A DNA stretch of 64,000 nt from contig NZ_PNFV01000001.1 in the NCBI RefSeq assembly GCF_002940945.1, positions 1-64,000 of the forward strand, given 5' to 3'. Below, piece by piece: positions 42,263 through 51,715 of the stretch (positions are counted from its first letter, which is position 1; every line of letters begins with the position of its first letter). Source of the stretch: Limosilactobacillus pontis. Lineage in GTDB: Bacteria > Bacillota > Bacilli > Lactobacillales > Lactobacillaceae. A program made the position numbers and the translations under genes. The notes under the pieces are model-generated. The model did no database searches, was not told the DNA's origin, and worked only from the letters and a program-made list of their open reading frames with translations.

Positions 42263-42772
42263 TTAGTCAACCGACTGTACTGCATAGTAGTAGGTCCCGT
42301 CCGGGCGGTCAACCCGGTGGTATTCCACCGTCCGCCCGTTGTAGGTGATCTGGTTGCCATTCTGCTGGTAGTTACGATAGAACTCTTCCTCATTCTCCAG
42401 CGTATCGGCACCCACCAGGCCACCAGCCCGGGCAATGTTATACGCAAACTTAGTACCCTCGCCAGGTACGTATCCAGGGGCTACCGCATCCTCCGACTGA
42501 GTGTTAGCCGCTACCGAACTATCCTGGTCATCATTGCCATCTGTAGCATATGAGTCCGCTGTCTCTTCATCATTCACGTCCTCACTAGACGTCGATTCCT
42601 CGCTGGTGCGGCTAATGGATTTCCGACTGTTTGTCCGGGCGGTCGGGGCTGACGACGACGCCGAACGGTCGGGACCGCTGTTATGAACATTGATAAAGAT
42701 TGCCACAACAAAGATAACGATGGCCGTCAATAAGACAGCAATGATGATGTTGAAAATCCGGTTTAACTTCAT
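42263..42772 (-). CDS. secreted or membrane-anchored low-complexity protein
   Basis: A 169-residue protein with one N-terminal hydrophobic helix (IFNIIIAVLLTAIVIFVVAIF, residues about 5-26, shorter core), then a long Ser/Thr/Asp/Glu-rich linker (about 30-100) and a small C-terminal domain ending GTYYYAVQSVD. ATG 42772 is set by GGAGG 8 bases upstream; the 42838 start lacks a ribosome site. It faces the end of the Clp-like operon. I do not recognise a family; an extracytoplasmic anchored domain is the best description. Confidence 0.65.
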   Translation of the reverse strand: MKLNRIFNIIIAVLLTAIVIFVVAIFINVHNSGPDRSASSSAPTARTNSRKSISRTSEESTSSEDVNDEETADSYATDGNDDQDSSVAANTQSEDAVAPGYVPGEGTKFAYNIARAGGLVGADTLENEEEFYRNYQQNGNQITYNGRTVEYHRVDRPDGTYYYAVQSVD

Positions 42773-43136
42773 GGTTGCTACCTCCGATCGAGAGCCGCTG
42801 GCGCATTGATTGTTCAACTTAATTATATCATTAGGCATTCAGCACGTTGCATAAAGAGTTATTAACTAAGCTTGTCTCCAAAATTTTCCCTCATTGATTT
42901 GTACCATGATACACTGGGCTTCAACATAGAATCACATAACAAGGAATACACCATTATTTCTTAATGATAAGCTACCAAATCTGGGCTAAAAAGCGACGGT
43001 TGGATAATGATATAATGTGGTTGATCCTTTTATCTAACATAGTGGAAGAAAAATACCGCACTTGTATATGGCCTTGATAGGTCCGAGAAGATGTTGTTCA
43101 TCAATCTATTTTCTAGAAAGGGGCATTGATAAGTCA

Positions 43137-43763
43137 ATGACGCGTAAAGACGAAGCATATAATTACATCAAGAACGAGATCATCCTCAACCACCTTCACC
43201 CAAATGAGGTGATCTCTGAAAATCAGATCACAGAGCGGCTCAATATGAGCCGGACCCCAGTACGAGAGGCAATCAAGGAACTAGTTGCGGATGGCCTGGT
43301 AATGTTCCGCGGCCGAGAAAACGTGGTCACCCCGCTGACAGCGGCTGATGTCCAGGAGGTCTACGAATTGCGGAGCCTGCTTGAGACATACGCATTGAAG
43401 AAGACCATCAATATCATCCCCATCGTCGCCCTGGATAAGCTTGAAGACGAGTTTGAACAAGCCTACCAGGCAAATGACTGGGATGCCTACCTCGATGTCG
43501 ATACCCGCTTTCACGCCTTGATAACCCACCTATCCGGTTACCCGCGGCTAAAACAGTTTCTCAATATTTTGAAGGCCCAGACGGCCCGGACGCGTCACGT
43601 TAGCTCATACAACCCCCATCGAATGAGCCGCTCCATCGAAGAGCACAAGGAAATCATCAAGTGGATTCGGCTGCGCAATTTGGATGAAGCCGAGAAAGCC
43701 CTAGCCTACCACCTGCAACGTGTCTACGATTCCGTTGGCGCCTACCTGAATTACATCAATTAA
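43137..43763 (+). CDS. GntR-family regulator with FCD domain
   Basis: A 208-residue FadR-subfamily GntR regulator. The winged helix is at 5-70 (ISENQITERLNMSRTPVREAIKELVADGLV), followed by an FCD ligand domain with metal-binding residues expected in D...H pairs (YLDVDTRFHALI, IEEHKEII). FCD regulators respond to organic acids. It lies just upstream of an organic-acid transporter and a hydroxyacid dehydrogenase whose promoter carries three GTATAC palindromes, the likely operator. AGAAAGGGG lies 13 bases before the ATG, slightly far. The gene has its own terminator. Confidence 0.9.
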   Translation: MTRKDEAYNYIKNEIILNHLHPNEVISENQITERLNMSRTPVREAIKELVADGLVMFRGRENVVTPLTAADVQEVYELRSLLETYALKKTINIIPIVALDKLEDEFEQAYQANDWDAYLDVDTRFHALITHLSGYPRLKQFLNILKAQTARTRHVSSYNPHRMSRSIEEHKEIIKWIRLRNLDEAEKALAYHLQRVYDSVGAYLNYIN

Positions 43764-43767
43764 AATG

Positions 43768-43792
43768 AAAGCCACTGCTAAGCGGCTTTTTT
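43768..43792 (+). terminator. terminator of the GntR gene
   Basis: AAAGCC pairs with GGCTTT, followed by TTTTTC. Confidence 0.8.
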
Positions 43793-43881
43793 CTTTTTGT
43801 GAAATTTACTTTGTGATTACTGTCGCTTTAGGATTTCTTAAATTTCGCTTGTGAAATAATTATTTATTATTGTGAAAACTA

Positions 43882-43933
43882 TTGCAATATTCAGCACCAG
43901 GTGTAGTATACAGATTGTATACAAGTGGTATAC
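43882..43933 (+). promoter_or_regulatory. promoter with triple GTATAC operator array
   Basis: TTGCAA at 43882-43887 and TAGTAT at 43904-43909 are 16 bases apart. GTATAC occurs at 43906, 43917 and 43928, each 11 bases apart, so all three face the same side of the helix. The middle one is part of the perfect 10-bp palindrome TTGTATACAA. The array covers the -10 box and start site, as expected of a repressor site for the adjacent GntR/FCD regulator. About 110 bases of AT-rich leader follow before the AEC gene. Confidence 0.68.
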
Positions 43934-44043
43934 AAAGGGTTGCCGCCCCATGCAACGGCAAACTACTGAAAGCTTTCAATTACTTATTGTCATTTTCGCT
44001 ATTATTTACTTTTTAACATGTATTCTATTCTGGGGGTATCATA

Positions 44044-45117
44044 ATGAATATTGCTAATGCAATTGAAAAGACATTCACTAATGTGGGTGTGGTAAGTGCA
44101 ATTACATCAACTATTTTTATCATCCTGCTGGGCTTCTACCTGCGTCGGAAGGGAACGTTTGGCCCGAATTTCGGTAAGGTCCTCACCAAGGTCGTGCTGG
44201 CAGTTGCCATTGCGGCCCTCTCCTTCAACTCATTCATGCAGCCAATCGACCACCAGTCCCTCCACCAGGGGCTAGGCGTCCTTGTCTGGGGATTTATTAT
44301 CTACATCATTTTGATCTTTGCCGCCCCGTTAATGTACAGTCGTAGGGATATGGATAAACGTGAGGTCATGGGGATTCTGACCGCCTTTGGTTCCACCACC
44401 TTCTTCGGTATCCCAATCGTCGGGGTAATCTACGGTCCCAAAGGGGTTCTGTACAGTTCGATCTTCAATATCGGCTACCGGATCTTTCTCTACTCATACG
44501 CCTATATCAAGATGACCGGGTTGAAGATGGAAAAGGAAAACATTAAGAAAATGTTCCTGAACCCAATTGTGATTGCGACAATCCTTGGTTTTGTTTTATG
44601 GTTGGTACAGGGCCTGGCCCCACAGGTAACGGTTCCACTGATGAAGAATGGTGTCGCGGCTGGCGGCGTAACCACGGTGGCCTTTTACCGAATCGACCAG
44701 ACAGCAATCTGGCTGTGGAAGCCATTAAACTACCTGGCGTCCTTGGCCTCACCGCTGGCATGGCTGGCGATCGGGTGCACGCTTGGTTCGATCTCACTCA
44801 AGAGCGCTGTTTCTAACAAGCTGGTATGGTACTACTCCTTCAATAAGGTAATCCTGGTACCGCTGCTGAACCTGGTTATCCTGTTAGTATTGGACGTCAC
44901 CCGGATCATGCCGCTAAACTTCGTGGCTATTGCCACCATTGTCGTCATGATGGCAACGCCAACCGCAGCCGTTGCAGCATCCTACGCCATCAGTTACGAC
45001 CGGCAGGCGGTATTAACCTCAAACTCATCACTGATTTCGACGGTCTCTGCGGTTGTGATGATGCCAATCTGGATTGCCATTCTGGGCATCTTAAACAGTG
45101 CGGGAATTTTTCACTAG
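44044..45117 (+). CDS. AEC-family (auxin efflux carrier/malate permease-like) transporter
   Basis: A 357-residue membrane protein with about ten helices in two halves. It begins VSAITSTIFIILLGFYLRRKG and contains FGSTTFFGIPIVGVIYGPKGVLYSSIFNIGYRIFLYSYA, the typical AEC crossing segment. Bacterial AEC carriers move malate, lactate or related acids. CTGGGGG lies 6 bases before the ATG. It forms an operon with the dehydrogenase 21 bases downstream and is controlled by the GTATAC array. Confidence 0.88.
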   Translation: MNIANAIEKTFTNVGVVSAITSTIFIILLGFYLRRKGTFGPNFGKVLTKVVLAVAIAALSFNSFMQPIDHQSLHQGLGVLVWGFIIYIILIFAAPLMYSRRDMDKREVMGILTAFGSTTFFGIPIVGVIYGPKGVLYSSIFNIGYRIFLYSYAYIKMTGLKMEKENIKKMFLNPIVIATILGFVLWLVQGLAPQVTVPLMKNGVAAGGVTTVAFYRIDQTAIWLWKPLNYLASLASPLAWLAIGCTLGSISLKSAVSNKLVWYYSFNKVILVPLLNLVILLVLDVTRIMPLNFVAIATIVVMMATPTAAVAASYAISYDRQAVLTSNSSLISTVSAVVMMPIWIAILGILNSAGIFH

Positions 45118-45138
45118 TTTAGGGAGGAAATATATATT

Positions 45139-46143
45139 ATGAAAATTGTTTGTTACGGCGTGCGGCCGATCGAAGCACCATATTTCAAGAAGCTGAATAA
45201 GTATAATTTTGGTCTTAAATTAGTCAGTGACTTTTTGACTAATGACAATGGTAACGAGGCCGCTGGGATGGATGCCGTCCTGGTCCGGGGAAACTGTGCG
45301 GTCAATGAGAAGAACCTCAACTTATTTGCCAGCTACGGTATCAAATACGTCTTCACCCGGTCGGTTGGTTTCAACCACATCGACCTAAAGACGGCTAAGC
45401 AGCTGGGCATCCAGATTGCGCGGGTGCCAAACTACTCACCGTATGCGGTGGCAGAATTAGCTCTGACCTTGGGAATGCAGATGTTCCGGCACGTTAACCT
45501 GGCCGTCAACGATAGCCGGTTAGGCGATTTCACCGTCAAGCCGGCCCTGTTTAGCCGCGAGGTTCACACCTCAACCGTGGGAATCATCGGTGCCGGCAAG
45601 ATCGGTCTGACTGAGGCAAAGCTCTACCACGGACTGGGCGCCCACGTACTGGCATTTGACCCACACCCATACGAACCTGCAAAGCAATACGTTGACTTCG
45701 TAAGTATGGTTGAACTACTTAGCAGGAGTGACATTGTTTCGATCCACGTTCCTTACTTCCCAGGCCAAAATGATAACATGATCAATGCGGATACCTTCAA
45801 GCAGATGAAGAACTCGGCGATTTTCGTCAACACGGCCAGGGGTGAGATTGTCGATACCAGGGCTGTCATTGACGCGATCAATGACCAGCAGATCGCCGGT
45901 TACGCCACCGATGTCGTCATCGACGAGAAACAGATCATGAACAAGCAGTTTCCGTCCCTTGACGCCCTGCCGAATGAGGACGTCAAGGAGATGGCCAAGC
46001 TGTATCCAAAGGTCGTCATCACACCGCACATGGGGTCCTTCACTGAGCCAGCCCTTGAGGACATGATCTCGGTCAGCTTCGACAACTTCGCCGAAAGTCT
46101 TAAGACCGGGACAAATGCTAACGTAATTGAATACAAAGGATAA
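45139..46143 (+). CDS. D-2-hydroxyacid dehydrogenase (D-lactate dehydrogenase type)
   Basis: A 334-residue NAD-dependent enzyme. The Rossmann motif is VGIIGAGKIGLTEAKLYHGLGA near 145-165. The catalytic Arg is in VNTARGEIVDT, Glu in DVVIDEKQ, and His in ITPHMGSF. The N-terminus (KIVCYGVRPIEAPYF) matches the D-LDH branch. It reduces a 2-keto acid such as pyruvate or a phenyl- or branched-chain keto acid to the D-hydroxy acid. Its pairing with an AEC carrier suggests import or export of the hydroxy acid. GGGAGGAAA precedes the ATG. Confidence 0.92.
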   Translation: MKIVCYGVRPIEAPYFKKLNKYNFGLKLVSDFLTNDNGNEAAGMDAVLVRGNCAVNEKNLNLFASYGIKYVFTRSVGFNHIDLKTAKQLGIQIARVPNYSPYAVAELALTLGMQMFRHVNLAVNDSRLGDFTVKPALFSREVHTSTVGIIGAGKIGLTEAKLYHGLGAHVLAFDPHPYEPAKQYVDFVSMVELLSRSDIVSIHVPYFPGQNDNMINADTFKQMKNSAIFVNTARGEIVDTRAVIDAINDQQIAGYATDVVIDEKQIMNKQFPSLDALPNEDVKEMAKLYPKVVITPHMGSFTEPALEDMISVSFDNFAESLKTGTNANVIEYKG

Positions 46144-46176
46144 ATTCCCTCCTTACTCCCACAGGGATTCAAACTA

Positions 46177-46213
46177 GGCATGCGCCAAATTAACGGCGCA
46201 TGCCCTTTATTTT
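46177..46213 (+). terminator. terminator of the AEC-dehydrogenase operon
   Basis: GGCATGCGCC (46177-46186) and GGCGCATGCC (46195-46204) form a perfect 10-bp stem, followed by CTTTATTTTTCC. Confidence 0.88.
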
Positions 46214-46393
46214 TCCGATATTCTCTCAACTTGAGGGAGCAGGTCATCAGCCCAGAAGGATGGTTTGCTATCCTTTTAATCAGTGCAGCTTAATTTTATG
46301 ATTCATCAATCATCTATATTGCCTATCAAACACCTAATAAGGTTAATTTTATTAACATTTCAATTCCTGCAAGCTATTTCGTTAAGCTATGAG

Positions 46394-46474
46394 TTGACAA
46401 TAACGCAAATGCGCTCAATAATATTCGCGTAATAACTAATCTTGTCACAGATATTGCCGATATTGTTCGGATTT
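46394..46474 (+). promoter_or_regulatory. promoter and PurBox-like site of the purine permease operon
   Basis: TTGACA at 46394-46399 is followed after 17-19 bases by AATAAT/TAATAT. The spacer holds CGCA-AA-TGCG, an inverted repeat. At 46462-46474, read on the minus strand, AAATCCGAACAAT fits the PurBox consensus AWWWCCGAACWWT; a degenerate inverted partner (TTGCCGAT) lies beside it. The site lies just before the ribosome binding site, which is unusual for an activator. The 46214-46390 part is AT-rich and holds nothing else recognisable. Confidence 0.45.
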
Positions 46475-46485
46475 AGGAGGAGAAT

Positions 46486-47565
46486 ATGCATTGGTTTGCT
46501 GATTTAATGGCCGCAATTGGCGTTGTCCTGAATGGGATTCCCCAGGGGATTATGGCGATGGGACTAGGTTTTGCGATTTTTCCCACCACCTTTTCATTTT
46601 TACTTGTTGCCGCAATTAACTTTGTCTTTCACTCCGTTGCGCCAGTTTCCTTCCAGGCCGAATCACTAGCCTTGACGGGGAAGCTGGGGCATAACACGCG
46701 CGAATTTACCTCAATCATCTTCGGTGGATCGGTTATCATGGCGATTATTGGCTTTACCGGTATCCTTACCCGGATTGTTCATATCTTCGGTAATCAGATA
46801 ATCACCGCCATGATGGCTGGTGTCGGAATCATGCTGGCAAAAATTGCTCTAGACATGTCAAAGGTCCACCGGCAGAGCCTGACTGGCTGGCTGTCAATCC
46901 TGGTTGCGGTGATCACCTATCTAGTCTCAAAAGACCTGGTGTGGACCATCTGCCTTTCGGTAATCCTCTCAAGTCTCTATGCGGTCTTTGGCGAACACTA
47001 CCGCGCCACGCTTCCGGCAAGCGTGACCGTCCGTAAGTTTATCTTTACCAAACCAATGTTCAACCTCCGCATCGTGCGGGGTGCCCTTAGTCTCGCCTGC
47101 TTGAATATCGGTGCGAACCTCTCCTATGGACTAATCACGGGCCAGATGACGGGAATCAAACCGAACCCCGTCAATTTGAACTTGCTGACCAGTTCCCAGG
47201 CCCTGGCCGATATGGGTACCAGCCTGCTCGGCAGGGCCCCAGTAGAGACGATCATCTCTGCAACGGCGAGCGCCCCGGAGCCAGTGATTGCCGGTTGCCT
47301 GATGATGGTGATCATGGCAGTGATCCTCCTCTTAGGATGGCTGCAAAAAATTGGCAAGTATGTCCCTAGCGCCTCAATTGCTGGTTTCCTATTTGTCCTG
47401 GGGATGTTTGTGACCTTCCCGGAAAACGCCGCTGTTGCCCTCACCGGAAAGGAACAGCTCGTCGCCGCCACCACAATGCTGGTGACTGCCTTGGTCGACC
47501 CCTTCGCCGGGCTGCTTTCCGGTGGCCTGCTGAAAGTCTTATTACCGTTATTTGCATCACTCTAG
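46486..47565 (+). CDS. NCS2-type nucleobase permease
   Basis: A 359-residue membrane protein with about ten to twelve helices. The pattern FQAESLALTGKLGHNTREF...SIIFGGSVIMAIIGFTGIL resembles the QxE and following region of NCS2 xanthine/uracil/guanine permeases, but the protein is shorter than the usual 430 residues, so it is a compact or divergent member. It shares its operon with a phosphoribosyltransferase 10 bases downstream, which supports purine-base uptake. GGAGGAG precedes the ATG. Confidence 0.78.
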   Translation: MHWFADLMAAIGVVLNGIPQGIMAMGLGFAIFPTTFSFLLVAAINFVFHSVAPVSFQAESLALTGKLGHNTREFTSIIFGGSVIMAIIGFTGILTRIVHIFGNQIITAMMAGVGIMLAKIALDMSKVHRQSLTGWLSILVAVITYLVSKDLVWTICLSVILSSLYAVFGEHYRATLPASVTVRKFIFTKPMFNLRIVRGALSLACLNIGANLSYGLITGQMTGIKPNPVNLNLLTSSQALADMGTSLLGRAPVETIISATASAPEPVIAGCLMMVIMAVILLLGWLQKIGKYVPSASIAGFLFVLGMFVTFPENAAVALTGKEQLVAATTMLVTALVDPFAGLLSGGLLKVLLPLFASL

Positions 47566-47575
47566 GAGGTCTTCA

Positions 47576-48139
47576 ATGAAAACATACCAACTTATCATCG
47601 GTGACCAGCGCCGGAACCTACCCCTCATCCCCATCAGTGCCGATACCGCCATCGCCTCGTTTGTCCTGCTGGGGGATGACGCAATGAGCTATACGGCTGC
47701 TAAACTATTACTGCCCAAGCTCCCAAAGGACTTTGATTATGTCGTTACCGTCGAAAGCAAGGGAATCTCGCTAGCTCACGACCTGGCCCTGCTTAGCGGC
47801 CATCCCCGCTCGCTTGTCATCCGCAAATCGGTGAAGGGGTACATGAAGGACCCGCTGAAGACCACCGTTAACGCCATTACCACGACCCATGAACAGGAAT
47901 TAGTCCTCGACGGCGACGACGCGAAAAAGCTGCAGGGAAAGCGCGTGGTCCTGGTTGATGATGTCATCAGCACCGGAAACTCTATCCACGCTGCTTGCCA
48001 GCTCCTCGATAAGGCCGGCTGCCACGTTGTTAGCAAGCTTGCTATCCTGGCAGAAGGACCCGCTGCCAAGCGGACCGATATTCAGTTTTTAAAGCCCCTC
48101 CCGCTTTTCAACCTTGATGGGACGGTTAAGGAGTTTTGA
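47576..48139 (+). CDS. purine phosphoribosyltransferase-like protein
   Basis: A 187-residue type I phosphoribosyltransferase. The PRPP loop is RVVLVDDVISTGNSIHAA, and VVTVESKGISLAHDLA and VIRKSVKGYMKD are the flexible-loop and base-side elements of adenine or xanthine PRTases. It should turn an imported purine base and PRPP into the nucleotide, working with the preceding permease. GGAGG lies 7 bases before ATG 47576, chosen over the longer frame from 47552. Adenine versus xanthine specificity is not decided. Confidence 0.87.
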   Translation: MKTYQLIIGDQRRNLPLIPISADTAIASFVLLGDDAMSYTAAKLLLPKLPKDFDYVVTVESKGISLAHDLALLSGHPRSLVIRKSVKGYMKDPLKTTVNAITTTHEQELVLDGDDAKKLQGKRVVLVDDVISTGNSIHAACQLLDKAGCHVVSKLAILAEGPAAKRTDIQFLKPLPLFNLDGTVKEF

Positions 48140-48158
48140 TAAGTATCCCTCATCCAAA

Positions 48159-48197
48159 AACGCCATCCAGGATTCATTGAAAATCCTGGATGGCGTT
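48159..48197. terminator. bidirectional terminator
   Basis: A 16-bp perfect stem (48159-48174 with 48182-48197) around a 7-base loop, flanked by A/T runs, between convergent genes. Confidence 0.92.
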
Positions 48198-48228
48198 TCT
48201 ATCTGATTTCCTAAAGTACCCGAATATA

Positions 48229-50199
48229 TCAGTTATGACGACGATACAGGAAGAGCGTACTAAACAATGCGGATAATAAGCCTAGACTAGCCAAAACATA
48301 TGCTGATCCATCACCGGTTTGTGGCAAAATTTCTTCGCCATTTTTTTTAGTATTTTGTGATCCCTGATAGCCTCCACGCCTCATAGGATTAGCTTGAGTT
48401 GAGCTAGCAGTCTTAGCGAGTTCACCATTGATTTGGTTTGCAGTCAGATCACTCGCCAAGGCATCCTGACCTGTCCTGCTTTCAGCAGCAATGGAATCCA
48501 CGTTTGCTGCTCCAGTAATAGGGACAATCTTTTCAGACGCAGTACCAAAAGACTTAGCAGCTAGATAGTTGTTTAGGAAGATCAATTTATGATTCTCTTC
48601 AAATAATCTTCCAAGTTCTAACAATGTCAAATCACTCCCATTGGGTCCTTGCAGCTGAATCCCCAGAGGTAATCCAGCAGCATTAACATAAGTTGGTAAA
48701 CTTAATGCAGGCTCCCCGGAAAGATTTGCCAATTGTGTAAAAGGAGTTTTGCTTAATCCATGTAACCAAGAATCATAGATTAACTGCATCTGCTGGTCGA
48801 ATGGTAAATCCTTAATTTTTAATATTTTCTGGACATTATCTGGCAGGAAAGCCGGCTCGCTATTCAAGGGCGCTACGGTCGCGGTTGTCGGTGTTAGATA
48901 AATTGGATATTCTTCATGAAAAGCCGTCATTTGCTGGCTAATCAGTTTTAACTCCGCCCGATACTTTTGTAACGTATCTCGTGGCGCTTTCCGATTCGCT
49001 TCATACAGTGCATAGGTCATCGGGCTAATCAAGTGGTTGGTAACATCTGCTGCCGTTAAATTACGATGTAACTTTTGATTCGCCATGAAATTAGCAACCG
49101 AACCATCAGCAAGCGCTCCTAAATAATAACTCTGCATCATTTTGACACCATCCACCGGACTATTCTGCTCTACAACAGTAAAGCCCTGCCGCCTAAGAAA
49201 CTTAACAGCATCTAAGATAGCTTGTTGGGCATCCTTGCTGACTGATGTACCAACAGGAGATGTGAGTGAGTAGGCAATCTTCAAGGAACGTAAATTAGCA
49301 GGTGTGGCTTTCAATAAAGCAGCACGACGCGGATTCATCACCCCCTTGAATAGGGTAATAGTATCGTCAATATTCCGTGTTTCCGCAAAGTTGACCACCG
49401 ACGGGATCGACGAATCACCCAAAATGATTCCTTGGGTTGGCTTTAATCCAATCACTCCAGACCAGGAAGCAGGAATTCGCAGTGAACCCCCAGCATCGTT
49501 TCCCGTTGCGACCGGAACAATCCCCGCCGCAACACTCGCGGCTGCGCCCCCCGATGAACCGCCCGTGTTGTGATCAAGGCTCCATGGATTATGCGCAACC
49601 CCATATAGATTAGAGTCCGTCACGTTAATTAATCCTAATTCAGGATAATTGGTTGAACCTACTATGATAAATCCCATGTCCTGGAGCTTCTTGACAAAAT
49701 TTTTCGTGTAACCGTACGTATTTCCCTCTAGGTAAGGCAACCCGTTAGTGTTTGAGTAGCCCTTATAGGCTTGACCTAAGCCTTTAATCAAAATTGGTGT
49801 TCCGTAAAACGGCTTATCCTGTTTTTGATCTTGTGCTGGATTTTGGCTAGACTGTTGAAGACGCTGCACTTGTTGCTGGGCATCAGCTGGGTCCTGGTAA
49901 ATAACGTTATTCAATCGAGGATTCTCATCATTTATTTTTTGATAGGTATGATCAACCACCTGCTGAGCATTAAGCTGACCTGAGCTGATCTGTCTGGCAA
50001 TACTGGTGGCCGATTGATTATCTACTTTAGCCGCAACCTGTGTATTATCCTCAGCTGTCGTAGTTGACCTTTGAACAGTTAGCTGCTGATTATTGGCGGG
50101 TATATTATCGGCTAACACCGGTGCAGCACAGCTTAGATTACCCAAAAACAATATGCCGGTCGCAACCGCTAACCATATCTGGCGACGATGATGATTCAT
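48229..50199 (-). CDS. LPXTG-anchored amidase-signature enzyme
   Basis: About 656 residues. A signal peptide (basic MNHHRRQ, then [23 protein letters not shown]) is followed by a Gln/Asn-rich region (to about 75), the amidase-signature domain (about 75-560), a linker and a sorting signal [10 protein letters not shown], hydrophobic helix and LYRRHN. The catalytic Ser-cisSer-Lys set is visible: Lys in [10 protein letters not shown], Ser in [12 protein letters not shown], and [13 protein letters not shown]. It should be sortase-anchored and hydrolyse an amide outside the cell; the substrate is unknown. ATG 50199 has AAGGGG 9 bases upstream. AT-rich codons suggest acquisition. Confidence 0.9.
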   Translation of the reverse strand: MNHHRRQIWLAVATGILFLGNLSCAAPVLADNIPANNQQLTVQRSTTTAEDNTQVAAKVDNQSATSIARQISSGQLNAQQVVDHTYQKINDENPRLNNVIYQDPADAQQQVQRLQQSSQNPAQDQKQDKPFYGTPILIKGLGQAYKGYSNTNGLPYLEGNTYGYTKNFVKKLQDMGFIIVGSTNYPELGLINVTDSNLYGVAHNPWSLDHNTGGSSGGAAASVAAGIVPVATGNDAGGSLRIPASWSGVIGLKPTQGIILGDSSIPSVVNFAETRNIDDTITLFKGVMNPRRAALLKATPANLRSLKIAYSLTSPVGTSVSKDAQQAILDAVKFLRRQGFTVVEQNSPVDGVKMMQSYYLGALADGSVANFMANQKLHRNLTAADVTNHLISPMTYALYEANRKAPRDTLQKYRAELKLISQQMTAFHEEYPIYLTPTTATVAPLNSEPAFLPDNVQKILKIKDLPFDQQMQLIYDSWLHGLSKTPFTQLANLSGEPALSLPTYVNAAGLPLGIQLQGPNGSDLTLLELGRLFEENHKLIFLNNYLAAKSFGTASEKIVPITGAANVDSIAAESRTGQDALASDLTANQINGELAKTASSTQANPMRRGGYQGSQNTKKNGEEILPQTGDGSAYVLASLGLLSALFSTLFLYRRHN

Positions 50200-50392
50200 T
50201 GTGAACACCCCTTTTTTGTTAATATGGTTACATTATAGGGTGAATGGTACCGATTTCAATAGCTAAAATTAGGAGATTATAATGTCATTTTGCAAGTACA
50301 AACACAAAGCGCTGCCATGGCCGAAGCCATCACTACATTTCAAGCTCGTTCACCGCTGCTTAACGCCAGGTTCAGAAACCGTTAATTTCCTC

Positions 50393-50405
50393 TCAAACGC
50401 TTTCG
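50393..50405. promoter_or_regulatory. possible catabolite response element
   Basis: TCAAACGCTTTCG on the plus strand (CGAAAGCGTTTGA on the minus) matches 11 of 13 positions of the cre core TGAAAGCGTTTCA. It lies 47 bases before the OYE-type gene. CcpA control would be in keeping with the family but is only suggestive. Confidence 0.3.
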
Positions 50406-50451
50406 TGATACATTGAACATGTGGAGAGAAAGCAAAACGGAGGTTATTAAA

Positions 50452-51669
50452 ATGAAAAAATTAACTGATCAAGTTACATTTAGACATGGCGCAACCATCA
50501 GCAATCGATTAGTTCAAGCACCGATGCTGACCAATAGTGGTGATAACGAAGCGGTTTCTCAGGATACCTTAGACTACTATGGTGCCCGTTCACAATCAGC
50601 GGGAATGGTAATTGTCGAGTATACTTCCGTTCGTAAAAATGGTGGCCCATCTCGGAGCTGGGCAAAAGATCGTGAACAATTAGCAATCTATGATGACCAT
50701 TTCAAACCGGGGATGGCAAAGGTTGCTAAGGCATTAAAGAAGGATGGCAATAAGGCGATTTTGCAATTAGTCCACTCCGGTCGGGAAGCTAATTATGCCC
50801 CGAAACTTGGCCGCACGGTCGAAGTTCCTAGCAAGATGGACTTCCCGTGGATTGACTACCCGCTTCATGAATTAACGGACGACGAGGTTCAAGATGTGGT
50901 TAACGACTTTGGGGCCGCAACCAAGCGCGCCATCGATTACGGCTTTGACGGGGTCGAGATCCATGGTGCTAACCATTACCTAATTCAACAGTTCTTCTCA
51001 GCATTCTCTAACCATCGGACTGATAATTGGGGCGGTAGTTTGGAAAAACGGATGAACTTCCCATTGGCCATTGTTAAAGAGGTGCTGAGTGTTGTTAAGG
51101 AATATGCACCAAAGGACTTCATCGTCGGGTACCGGATCAGTCCAGAGGAGATTCACGAAACGGTTGGCTACACTTGGCATGAGTCTACCCAACTGATCAA
51201 GGCGATCACTGACCACTACGACCTAGATTACATTCACCTTTCACTTCCTAAATATGACGCAAAACCAAAGGATTCGGATAAGACCTTTGCGGAATTATTC
51301 CAACCAGCGATCGGCAACGATGCTAAAGAAATTATCGTTGGGGACGTCATGTCAGAAGAAGATGCCCAAGCCGCTTTGAAGCTGACCGACCTGGTGGCAA
51401 TGGCCCGGGCAACCTTGATTGATCCACAAATCGGTCTCAAGATAAGCGAAGGCCGTGGTAACGAAATTATTCGTAAGATTTCTCCTGAACAGGTTAAGAA
51501 GTCCCATTTAACGCCCGGCCTCATCAATCTTTTCTCTGATCCAAAAATGGAACCGCACTTGCCAGGCCGGGAGTCAATCTACGCCCTCCATCAAGCGGGT
51601 TCCTTGAACAAAGATGTCTTAAAGAATGGTACCAGCTCATCCTTTAATCTGGATGATTTTAAGAAGTAA
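50452..51669 (+). CDS. OYE-family NADH:flavin oxidoreductase
   Basis: A 405-residue FMN-dependent old-yellow-enzyme-type barrel, without the C-terminal iron-sulfur and FAD domains of dienoyl-CoA reductases. LVHSGREAN, VEIHGANHYLIQQFFS, NHRTDNWGGSLEKRMNFP and VGYRISPEE are family motifs for flavin and substrate binding. It reduces activated double bonds, nitro groups or oxygen; the substrate is unknown. ATG 50452 has CGGAGG before it. A LysR gene lies convergent downstream, and a weak cre lies upstream. Confidence 0.9.
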   Translation: MKKLTDQVTFRHGATISNRLVQAPMLTNSGDNEAVSQDTLDYYGARSQSAGMVIVEYTSVRKNGGPSRSWAKDREQLAIYDDHFKPGMAKVAKALKKDGNKAILQLVHSGREANYAPKLGRTVEVPSKMDFPWIDYPLHELTDDEVQDVVNDFGAATKRAIDYGFDGVEIHGANHYLIQQFFSAFSNHRTDNWGGSLEKRMNFPLAIVKEVLSVVKEYAPKDFIVGYRISPEEIHETVGYTWHESTQLIKAITDHYDLDYIHLSLPKYDAKPKDSDKTFAELFQPAIGNDAKEIIVGDVMSEEDAQAALKLTDLVAMARATLIDPQIGLKISEGRGNEIIRKISPEQVKKSHLTPGLINLFSDPKMEPHLPGRESIYALHQAGSLNKDVLKNGTSSSFNLDDFKK

Positions 51670-51682
51670 TGCAACTATAAAA

Positions 51683-51715
51683 AGCCAGTTAGCACTTTTG
51701 CTAGCTGGTTTTTTA
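51683..51715. terminator. bidirectional terminator
   Basis: AGCCAGTTAGCA pairs with TGCTAGCTGGTT (two wobbles), followed by TTTTTTATA; it reaches into the last codon of the convergent lysR gene. Confidence 0.85.

Noticed and set aside
43872..44057. 61-residue ORF across the operator array
   Set aside because: It begins within the promoter, has no ribosome site and overlaps the AEC gene start; the region is regulatory.
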